A DNA stretch of 64,000 bases, from the NCBI GenBank assembly GCA_009809945.1, contig WTPW01000494.1, positions 313,317-377,316 of the forward strand, read 5' to 3'. The DNA is from Gigaspora margarita. Taxonomy: Eukaryota > Glomeromycota > Glomeromycetes > Diversisporales > Gigasporaceae. Below, in pieces: positions 22,846-32,404 of the stretch (the stretch's first letter is position 1; every line of letters starts with the position of its first letter). The notes below the pieces were generated by a model. It worked only from the letters and a program-made list of their open reading frames with translations, did not search any database and had not been told where the DNA came from. The position numbers and the translations under genes are program-made.

Positions 22846-23151
22846 ATGCTCACCAGTGATGAATTTTACTAATCCAATCAGAATTAAAGATCAGGTGTAA
22901 CATACAAAACTATTTTGTATAACAAAAATAAGAATTTTTAAAAAATCGCTTCTAACTAAAAATTTTGTCTATAAAACTCCTTTTTTTTATTCAAAAAAAA
23001 ATTCTTGCTAAATTTTACCATATATAAAGCTCTATCCTAATCTCTAACCTTTACCCTTACCCTAATATTAAAAGGATTTAATTTTATTTGTTTTGCTATA
23101 TAATTATGTATAGATGGATATTCACTGGTAAATTTCACCACTGGTGAATGT
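22846..23151. mobile_element. MITE with CACCAGTGRTGAAWTTTAC ends, shared core
   Basis: Left 'atgctcaccagtgatgaatt', reversed right 'acattcaccagtggtgaaat'. TA both sides (22,844-22,845; 23,152-23,153). The interior carries 'ttgtctataaaactcctttt', 'attcttgctaaattttacca' and 'cctttacccttaccctaat', a diverged form of the common core. Confidence 0.8.
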
Positions 23152-23744
23152 TAAATTAATTCTTTTAAAATAAAAATATTTAAAAATTAAAATTTCTAGT
23201 ATTTTTAAATTTTACCCAATTAAAATCAAGTATTTTTGTGCTACTACACAAGTGACTTGGTGTACCTATCAAGAACAAACCTGCAAAATTTCAAATAAGG
23301 TTATTATGTAGAAAAAAGTTATAGTATAATTAATAATGCTAATTTAAACTATTTACTACTATTTTATATAGTAAAATAATATTAAAAAAGTTAAAACTAT
23401 ATATATTTAGATTTTAAGAATTTTATATACATATATATATATAAAATAACTAATTTTAAACTGATATTTACTAAAAATTTATTAATTATAAATTTTATTA
23501 ATTTGTTATATAAGCATATATGATACTAAAAATTAAGTATATTTATTTTATTTACTAGCTTTTAGCCTATAAACTATATTAATAAAAAATATTTTAAATT
23601 TTATAAAACTTTTATTATGTACAAAATATAATCAAGTTTATTTTTTTTTATAAAAAAATATAGTTTGTATAATAAAAAAAAAAGTTAAAAATTAATAAAT
23701 ATATAAATTATTATTTTATAAATGTATAAATTAATAGCTAAGTT
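23152..23744. other. AT-rich intergenic DNA
   Basis: Only A/T-rich low-complexity sequence; no gene, no clear element ends. Confidence 0.55.
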
Positions 23745-24205
23745 ATTTGTCACGTAAGTGACAACAGCTTATATATCACCCAAACCAATCAGATTTCAGA
23801 ATCTCATGTAACGTAACACGATCAGAAAATTCAAAACAAATGTTCGTTTTGTCAAAAATCGCTTATTACTAAAATCCGCATAGAAACCCACCTTTTGTGC
23901 TCTAACAAAAAGTTTTCCTTGAGCGATTTTACTATAAAACCCAAACCATAACCCTAATCTAGGTGCTCACCCTAACCCTAAATTAACAAAAAAAAACTTT
24001 AACAATACGGAAATAATCTACAGGTGACATTATCACTAGAGCTGCAAACATTTAGAAGGTTCAAGGTAATACGTCACTCTTCACGTCATATAAAATTTAT
24101 ATATAATCATATTAAACGTCACGTCATATACGTCACGTCAAACGTCATAGTATGATTATTGATATTCTAATGTCTGCAGCTCTAATTATCACATGCATTG
24201 CATAT
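23745..24205. mobile_element. MITE with shared core, carrying a nested MITE
   Basis: It relates to 20,172-20,523: 'cacgatcagaaaattcaaaac', 'gttttgtcaaaaatcgct', 'taacaaaaagttttccttga', 'ctcaccctaaccctaaatt'. Ends are diverged: 'gtgacaacagcttatatatc' on the left, and 'gttatatgcaatgcatgtga' reversed on the right. Interrupted by 24,039-24,182. Confidence 0.6.
24039..24182. mobile_element. 144-bp MITE rich in ACGTCA words
   Basis: Left 'gagctgcaaacatttagaag', reversed right 'gagctgcagacattagaata'; TA on both sides (24,037-24,038; 24,183-24,184). The interior has at least five ACGTCA/TGACGT words, several as TCACGTCA. Inserted into the right part of the 23,745-24,205 element. Confidence 0.8.
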
Positions 24206-24400
24206 AACTTTAAATTAATAATAAAAAATATTTAATTTATATGCAATAAATTTGCATTTGTAGCTTAAAATAACAATAATTAAACATAAATTGAATTTAT
24301 TATTAAATTTTATTTCATTTTTAAGTTACGTAACACACAATTTACGTTCTTTACATTTAACATATAATTTATATAATAACTTTATTCTAATTAATAATAC

Positions 24401-27235
24401 CTATTGATATATTTTAAGATTTGAATTATTTAATACTAATTTAAAATCAATATTATTAGCTCGAATATCCAAATAAGTCAGCGTGGAGTTCTTGCAAAGT
24501 GCATATGCTAATGCTTTTCTTCCTTCGGATCCAAGTCCATTCGAAGTGAGATTCAAATCTTTCAGCGTGGAGTTCTTACAAAGTGCATTTGCTAATGCTT
24601 TTCCTCCTTCGGGTCCAAGACCATTATGATCAAGATTCAGGGAGGTCAGCGTGGAGTTCTTGCAAAGTGCATCTGCTAACGCTTTTCCTCCTTCGGATCC
24701 AAGTTTATTTTCACAAAGATTCAAAGAAGTCAGCGTGGAGTTCTTGCAAAGTGCATCTGCTAACGCTTTTCCTTCTTCGGATCCAAGACCATTCCAGTCA
24801 AGATTCAGAGAGGTCAGCGTGGAGTTCTTGCAAAGTGCATCTGCTAACGCTTTTCCTCCTTCGGATCCAAGTTCATTACTTCTAAGATTCAGAGATGTCA
24901 GCGTGGAGTTCTTGCAAAGTGCATCTGCTAANNNNNNNNNNNNNNNNNNNNNNNNNNNNNNNNNNNNNNNNNNNNNNNNNNNNNNNNNNNNNNNNNNNNN
25001 NNNNNNNNNNNNNNNNNNNNNNNNNNNNNNNNNNNNNNNNNNNNNNNNNNNNNNNNNNNNNNNNNNNNNNNNNNNNNNNNNNNNNNNNNNNNNNNNNNNN
25101 NNNNNNNNNNNNNNNNNNNNNNNNNNNNNNNNNNNNNNNNNNNNNNNNNNNNNNNNNNNNNNNNNNNNNNNNNNNNNNNNNNNNNNNNNNNNNNNNNNNN
25201 NNNNNNNNNNNNNNNNNNNNNNNNNNNNNNNNNNNNNNNNNNNNNNNNNNNNNNNNNNNNNNNNNNNNNNNNNNNNNNNNNNNNNNNNNNNNNNNNNNNN
25301 NNNNNNNNNNNNNNNNNNNNNNNNNNNNNNNNNNNNNNNNNNNNNNNNNNNNNNNNNNNNNNNNNNNNNNNNNNNNNNNNNNNNNNNNNNNNNNNNNNNN
25401 NNNNNNNNNNNNNNNNNNNNNNNNNNNNNNNNNNNNNNNNNNNNNNNNNNNNNNNNNNNNNNNNNNNNNNNNNNNNNNNNNNNNNNNNNNNNNNNNNNNN
25501 NNNNNNNNNNNNNNNNNNNNNNNNNNNNNNNNNNNNNNNNNNNNNNNNNNNNNNNNNNNNNNNNNNNNNNNNNNNNNNNNNNNNNNNNNNNNNNNNNNNN
25601 NNNNNNNNNNNNNNNNNNNNNNNNNNNNNNNNNNNNNNNNNNNNNNNNNNNNNNNNNNNNNNNNNNNNNNNNNNNNNNNNNNNNNNNNNNNNNNNNNNNN
25701 NNNNGTCAGCGTGGAGTTCTTGCAAAGTGCATCTGCTAATGCTTTTCCCCCTTTTGAGCCAAGATTATTTTCTTTAAGAATTAAAGAAGTTAGTGTGGTG
25801 TTCTTGCAAAGTGCTTCTGATAACTGTTTTCCTCCTATTGATCCAAGTTCATTTGAACCAAGATCCATTGAAGTCAACGTGGTGTTCTTGTGAAGTGCCA
25901 TGATTAACTCATTGAAATTTTCAAATCCACGATTGCGAGAAAGATCCCAAGCTGTAGCGCTTGCTTGGTCTTCAGGACTTAGCTGACAATTATTGAGTAT
26001 TACCTCAAAACGTTCTAAAGCTTTGAGAAATTTGCCTTGCTCAAAAAATTCATGTGCTTCCTTTCTCAAATTCTCAAAAAATTGAGCTGATGCTTCAATA
26101 GTATGATATTGACTCAACGTTTCGTTAGGATTAATTTGTTTTAAAGTATCAAAAATTAATCTTGTTTCTGGTCGATTGGTAGGATTGTTATCCCAACATT
26201 GTTTGTAAAGTTGAATATATTGAAATGGTGTACCTTCTATAGGATCTTCTCTATTTCCCTTAAAAATATGAACAGTAAGCGAAAGTACTGATTCAAAGGA
26301 TGAAAATGGTGGTCTTCCGCTTGAAATTTCCCAGAGAATTACTCCAAGACTATAGACATCAGATTTCATATTACGTTTGTACTTTTCATTAACAAGACAT
26401 TGAGGTTCGACGTACGCCGGCATTCCATGAGCATTTGAGTTCGAAGTAATTTCACTAATCTGCTTTGATAGTCCAAAATCTGTAATTTTTGGTTGTCTTT
26501 GATGAATTAGGATGTTTTTCGAATGCTAAATCATTAAAATATAATGATTGAATAACGTATTAGTAAATTTATAAACAATATATATAAAATATAGATAACA
26601 CTATATTCACCAAATCTCTATGAATAATATCATTATCGTGTAAGAATAAAAGGCCAAGTGCTATTTCTTTAGCCATGCATAGTTTATCTGTCCATTGTAA
26701 TTTCGTAAAATTTGTCATTAAGTATTCTCGTAAAGTTCCATCGTCAGCGTATTGTAAAACCATATTATAACATCCATTGCTATCTATATTCAATTTAACA
26801 ATATTTTTGGTTAATATACTATTACTGTATTTGATATTTCAAAATAAAAATTACTTGTTTACCTTTCGTTACTCCATAAAATGAAATAACATTTTGATGA
26901 TTAGAAACACTTCGCAATAGTTTAAGCTAATTACGTGTATGAATTATAAAAAGTTATTTTTCTATTGTAAGATGCTGTAAGATGCCATTAAAGTTTTAGT
27001 ACAATAATAATACCTCATAAATAAAACCTTCAATGATTTTTTCGTCGACGATTGTATCAGCATTAAGGCATTTAAGAGCAACCGTTAATCCACTGTCTCT
27101 CCACTCGTATCTAAAAACACTTCCAAAACCTCCACTACCGATCTTGAAAGGGTCTGTAAATTTGTTATATTCAATGTATTTAATATGTTTTTCATCAATA
27201 GCCTTTTCAAGCCATTTTTCTTGTACGTTTGCCAT
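24401..27235 (-). CDS. TKL protein kinase fused to leucine-rich repeats
   Basis: Four exons are supported by GT/AG signals and frame: 27,014-27,235, 26,863-26,926, 26,611-26,783, and 26,525 down to the stop at 24,401. The product starts MANVQEKW. The kinase (residues about 25-285) has IGSGGFGSV (32-40), Lys55 in VALKCL, Glu74, HRDL (150-153), DFG (169-171), a VEP in place of APE, and SDVYSLGVILWE, so every catalytic residue is present. A short helical pair follows (about 298-330, FFEQGKFLKALERFEVIL, TPR-like), then 28-residue leucine-rich repeats of the NLRC3/ribonuclease-inhibitor type (LNLxxNxLGSEGGKALADALCKNST). No signal peptide or membrane segment is seen, so it is probably cytoplasmic. 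A gap of 773 N lies in the repeats and upsets the frame as assembled. Function is not known; recognition by the repeats with the kinase as output is inference. Confidence 0.88.
24477..25956 (-). repeat. 84-bp tandem repeats encoding the LRRs
   Basis: Unit starts on the plus strand fall exactly every 84 bases: 24,477, 24,561, 24,645, 24,729, 24,813 and 24,897, then, after the gap, 25,705, 25,789 and 25,873. The six units below the gap are nearly identical in DNA except for about 12-15 bases that encode the residues around LxLxxNxL. Units nearest the kinase (25,789 onward) and the last unit are more diverged, as is usual for the edges of a homogenised array. Confidence 0.95.
24932..25704. other. 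Assembly gap (773 N) inside the LRR array
   Basis: A run of N within the 84-bp repeats. The stated length breaks both the 84-base phase and the reading frame (see findings), so it is an estimate and not the true size. Confidence 0.97.
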
Positions 27236-27826
27236 AATTAATTTTTAGTATGTATTAACCTTGGTCGAAAAACAAAGCGAAAGTATGTATGTAGCATATA
27301 TAATTTTGTGCATATGTACTGAACTACGTACAGTACATGTACTACATGATACAGCATTTTAATTTCACCAAAATTAAGGTTAGGCGTAACAGGTAAATCG
27401 AAAGATCCCTGACTTCTGAATTATAAAAATCAATCTTTGGCTTTTTTCAGATATGTACGTACAGTACATACATCTTCTGATTTATACCGGTCTAATTTTA
27501 TGCAATTGATGCAGAAATAGTAAATATCAGAATTTAGGTGAATTGAATTGTACAGTAGATAACTATACTTTTATGCGTTTGATGTCGGAAATTATATTTT
27601 TGATGTATTTCTGATGTACTTCCAGTCAAAATATCAAAAACAATGTTTTTAGCGTTTTTCAGATGTAACGCCCCTGAAAAGTTTGATTATTGACATACGT
27701 ACGTACAGTACATGATTTTTTCAAAACACTACATATTATCTCAACATTTAATTCATTTGCCTTTCTACATTAACATCAAGATTTATTGCAACAAATATAT
27801 ATTTAGTAAAATATGCTGTATTTTAT
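27236..27826. promoter_or_regulatory. Upstream region of the kinase gene with GTACAGTACAT palindromes
   Basis: The first 500 bases upstream of the start codon contain repeated self-complementary words: 'acgtacagtacatgtac' (about 27,325), 'tacgtacagtacatac' (about 27,460) and 'tacgtacgtacagtacatg' (about 27,698). This may be a regulatory array or only an old repeat; there is no direct evidence of use. Confidence 0.35.
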
Positions 27827-27982
27827 GTACTCGAGATTTTAATTGATAATAAAAAATAAAAATTGCAAAGAACAAGTTTTTTAAATTTGAGCATTGTACT
27901 CGAGATTTTAATTGATAATAAAAAATAAAAATTGCAAAGAACAAGTTTTTTAAATTTGAGCATTGTACTCGAGATTTTAATT
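27827..27982. repeat. 69-bp tandem repeat, 2.3 copies
   Basis: Two identical units (27,827-27,895, 27,896-27,964) starting 'gtactcgagattttaatt', and a third partial one to 27,982. No coding potential. Confidence 0.95.
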
Positions 27983-28769
27983 AATTAAAATATCATAACT
28001 GTATACCGGTATAATTCTTATATAATTCTTATACTAATCGAGGCTTATTTAATAATGCCAAAATTAATTCTTTATTAAAACTTATTCATATTATGCTCTT
28101 ATTATTTACAATTTATTAATAATTAATTATATAATTAATACTTCGACTTTTTACACAAATTAATTTAATATATATCAGATATAGATTATTTTTTAAAATC
28201 TAAAGACTGTAATACCGGTAATAAAGTATAGCAATTTTAATATAATTAAACTGTTATACTGTACTTATACAGTATATTAATATAATTTGTAATCTAGCAG
28301 TTCTTTTAAGATTTTAAATATATTGTATATAATTATCAATCGCAGCTATTTTTTTTATAAAAATTAAATACCAAAATATAATTTATATATAGTAATTAAA
28401 AATTACTGTATTATAAATTCTAAAAAATATATATATCTACTATGTAATATTATTTAATTAATATAAAAGCTATATTCGCTAATAACATATAGATTTATTT
28501 TAAATTTCTGATATTTCTGATAAAATCGGGCCCAAAATACAACTAAGTTAGATTCGTCGTAACGAGATCTAAAACTTTAATTAAAAAATATATATATATA
28601 GATTATTTATCTGTTGTTTTATATATTATGTATTTATCATATATCGCAGACAAATTTGTCTACACAAAGACAATAAGATAGCTGCGCAGATGCGATGCCG
28701 CGCAGGACCAGTACGATCACGTACGCCAGGTAAGGGAAAATCTGTCACCGGCTTTCAATATATTTTTTA
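27983..28769. other. AT-rich intergenic DNA
   Basis: No gene is seen. A short less AT-rich patch at 28,680-28,735 ('gatgcgatgccgcgcaggac') stands out. Several 'accggt' words occur near 28,000 and 28,215. Confidence 0.45.
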
Positions 28770-29395
28770 TTGGACTTAATCTATTTGTAAACCCAATGAC
28801 TGTTAAAGTGAACAGAATTTAAATGATTACGCTAAGGATACATGTATTTTCTCGAAACACAATCAGTAAAAGTGAACAAATTAAACTTCATACTAATTAC
28901 ACATTCTTTTGAACCACAAACGTTAAAATGGACAGAATTAAACTTCATACTCACCTTGGTAATTTACATTCTCTTGAAACTAGTGATGGGAAAAAAGCGC
29001 ATTTTATAATAACATGAGCATGAATGCGCATTAATGCGCACATTATATAATGCGCATGATATCGTATGATATAATTCGGAAAATATCGGATACGTTTCAA
29101 ATTTTTTACCCGATCTTGCACCTCTATGTTCATTCATTTATTTTCAGAATTTTTCAAGACTTTTGCATCCGTATTCCTTAATTCCGCCTGACAATACGCA
29201 TCCTAGTCTAAATTATATATATTTCTTTAGTTATCCTATATAAATTTTTATGGGATAAAATGCGTATCATTCCAAACATGCGCAAGAATGCCATTAATGC
29301 GTACGATAAAGAAATTATGCGCACGCATGAAACCCATCTCTATTTTGAAACACAATTGTTAAAGTGAACTGAATTAAACTCATACGCACCTTCCT
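28770..29395. repeat. Degenerate ~60-bp tandem repeat interrupted by a MITE
   Basis: Units of the form 'gttaaagtgaacagaattaaa' preceded by 'tcttgaaacacaa' recur near 28,800, 28,860, 28,920 and 29,350. The last two are separated by the element 28,983-29,340; the 'gaaac' before it and 'ttttgaaacacaa' after it show the site. Confidence 0.6.
28983..29340. mobile_element. MITE rich in ATGCGCA words
   Basis: TA-flanked (28,981-28,982; 29,341-29,342). Ends 'gtgatgggaaaaaagcgcat' and, reversed, 'gagatgggtttcatgcgtgc'. The interior carries many alternating purine-pyrimidine words (ATGCGCAT, ATTAATGCGCA, ATGCGTACG). No coding potential. Confidence 0.75.
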
Positions 29396-31886
29396 TGTGC
29401 GGTCATTGCAGCAACAATGCCTAATCACCAAATAAGAGGCCCTCGTATTGCCTGAATGGTATGTAACCCATCTGCACCTACCATTAATTAAAGCAATACT
29501 ATATTTACTCTAGAAAAAAGGACAACCTTTTAGTAATTCAATTCCAACAATACATGTATTACAACATTAACTAGAAAATTGTACAAAACTTACTTGTTCT
29601 AAAATATGAAATAGTATTGGAATAAAATTTGTGATTTTTATTGTGACTGTTGTAAAAATTCTGTTACAAAACTTGCGCGCCATTCCAGTAACAATTAAAG
29701 ATGAGTTAGTTGCATCAGGATTATCAGGATTATATATGAGCTAAAAAAATTCTGTTATAATCTTACTTGACACACAATCGTAATTAAGGTTGTTAATTTT
29801 GCATTGAAATTGTAATATCCTGTTACAAAATCCCTTCTATTCAAATGACCACAATATGCAGTTAAAATTGGGTCAACTTGCATTAAGGACATCGTTAGTT
29901 ATTGTAAAAATTTATTACAAACCTTAGTCGTTATTCCAGTGACATGCAGCATGTTATTATGGTATAAGCCATTGTGGATTATATTTATTGTTAATGGCAA
30001 AAAGGTTAAAATAATTTGTTAAAGTTATCGAAATGTCTATCATGAATTTTTTAAAAAATTTTGTTACAAACTTACTTGAAAGATATTACGTTTTAAGGTT
30101 AAAATTATTGCAATTTCTATCAAGAATTACTGTAAACATTCTCGTGCAGAACTTGCTTGTTATCTATTAATCAATATGTGGTTAGGATTGAGGTAGTTCG
30201 TGTTGAAATTATAGTTTCTATCATGAGTTACTCATATAAACCCTACCATTATGGCAATACATAGTATGTGACTCACTAACACCTGTTATTAACATTATCC
30301 ATATCTCAGTTAATTTCAAAGATAGAATGTGCGCATAACGAACAGAAATCTATTTGTTAAATTTCAAAGATACAAAGTGCACATAATGATCGAAAGTCAA
30401 TTTTTTTAAAAAAAATAAAAAATAAATACTAGTGCGATAGATGGCGCGAAGCGCCACCAATCTTATACAGTATTTAATCATAAAACTGTTAAAATTTTTA
30501 CTGTAAAGTTTATTGTCAATTATAGCATACACAGTATCTATTATATTAAAACAAATGTTTGTTCATTACACTATTTACCAATTAGAAGATTAACATGATA
30601 AGATATCATGTGATCGAAAAGTAGAATAGCTACACGGTCCTACCCCTCCCTTAAAAACACCATTACAGGTGAGAGCATCGCATGTGATAGTCAGAAAATA
30701 GTGCAGATAAAGGGGATGAAGTGGAAAATCGATGACAAATAAAGGTTAGTATATGTAATGGTATAATGCTTAGAATTAAGAATTTGGAAGGTATCAAGTA
30801 AGTATAAGAATTTGGGATGACATAATCAAGTCTGCAGGTGCTTGAACTTACTTAAATTCGTGTGACTCACCCAGCTCGCTTCAAGATGACACATGATTCT
30901 ATCGTTTCTTCACGTACATTCCTTCACGCACATTTCTTCACTTACAACCGGCTTGCTTCAGCAGGAAGGGAATAACCCATTGGCTACATTCTTATGGCTC
31001 TCACAGGATGTCAATATCATTCTGGCCAACGTAGTTGGTTAATCATGATTTTGCCAAACTTCAATAAAGCCACCTTTAGACTAAATTACCTGCCATTATA
31101 ATCCAAATAAATACTGTTAAAATGTGAATATTTTTCATAAAATAATATAAATTTATCGATCATTAGCATTACTTTATATCATACTTGTGATTATCTTATC
31201 GCTGATATGTAGTCATCTGTGTAGTGATCATGCATGTTACATATATGATTGTTAAATAAGTAGCTGCGTTAAAACCAGGAGCGAAGAAATATTAAATTCT
31301 TTAAAATTGTAGTAGACTTATATATATATTATAGATACTATTTCGGTTTGATTAATATGTTTTGCCATTGAGTTTTGATATGAAAACTCTAAAATATCAC
31401 AGCAACCTCATATTAAAAATCAGTGCCAAAATACTTTAAGCTGATTTGAAATAGTTTCTACAACTTGCATAGTCAGGGGCCTGGAGTCACTGGCATAATT
31501 CTAAACTTGTATAATATTATTATAAGTTTAAAGCACAATTGATTTATATGAAAATATAAATATAATAGACAACGAAATATTCAAATAATGTTCTTATTTA
31601 AATACCTTAAATATATGATGAAAACAACTATTACACTGGGTGATGCTAGTATATAGTGTTAATTAAAAAAAAAACAATTGACCGACCCATGTTTTTAGGC
31701 TTTATATAATGCAAAACAAAAATCGACTTTGTATAGTTTTAGCTATAAACATACCGACTATTGTTGTATTGTAGTAATTTATTGTAAAAAAATTTACAAC
31801 AGCTTTTGTAGCCTTGGGAAAGACTTCAAGAATTTCACCTGACAATTTAGCTACTAGGCCACAATTATTAAGGGTTCAGAGATTTA
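29396..31886. other. Non-coding stretch with a degenerate TGTTACAAACTTACTTG repeat
   Basis: From about 29,520 to 30,240 the phrase 'tctgttacaaaacttgctt' or a close form recurs every 100-140 bases (29,580, 29,660, 29,755, 29,820, 29,915, 30,060, 30,145), suggesting an old long-period repeat. A small palindrome 'ggcgcgaagcgcc' lies at 30,443. 'cttcacgtacattccttcac' units lie near 30,905-30,950. No gene is recognisable. Confidence 0.45.
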
Positions 31887-32404
31887 AGGGTAGGGGTACA
31901 AATTGCAAATTACATATAAAATTTGTGGTATTGATTTATTCTTTTTAAAATTTTGTAAAATTTTTTTAAGCAAATCATTTTTGAACTATTAAATAAAAGT
32001 ATAGAGCAGGTTTTTCTGATTCTAAAAATAGCAAATTTGTTAAAATTGGTTGAATATTCGTCAAGTTATGACGATTTAAATTTTAGTTGTCAAAAGTTGT
32101 TTACAAAATCATATGATGATCATATGATATCGACCAATCAAAATTGATCATTTTGTGTAACTGGGGGAAATTTGAGCCCACTGGGTGAAACTTTATGATA
32201 TATAGAAGTATAATTTTTTTAAATATATACTTAATTAAAATTTTACTATTATATAACGTGCATTTTGTTCTATATATTATAAAATTTTAGTCAAATTTGA
32301 TTACAACTGTGAAAAGTTTTATTAGTAGCACATTTTTAATTTCTATATAAATCTCATTGTACCACTGAAATCATATGATAAATGATCTATGTACCCCCTA
32401 CCCT
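31887..32404. mobile_element. 518-bp MITE with AGGGTAGGGGTACA ends, copy 1
   Basis: Left 'agggtaggggtacaaattgc', reversed right 'agggtagggggtacatagat'; TA on both sides (31,885-31,886; 32,405-32,406). A highly similar copy runs from 63,522 off the right edge of the window. Interior: 'catatgatgatcatatgat' palindrome and 'gttgaatattcgtcaagtta'. No coding potential. Confidence 0.9.

Noticed and set aside
24583..25893. Plus-strand frames over the LRR array
   Set aside because: Shadows of the minus-strand repeats; they run through the N gap only because N is unread.
28770..30250. CRISPR-like array
   Set aside because: Spacing and unit sequence are irregular, units degenerate, and the DNA is eukaryotic with introns and retrotransposons.
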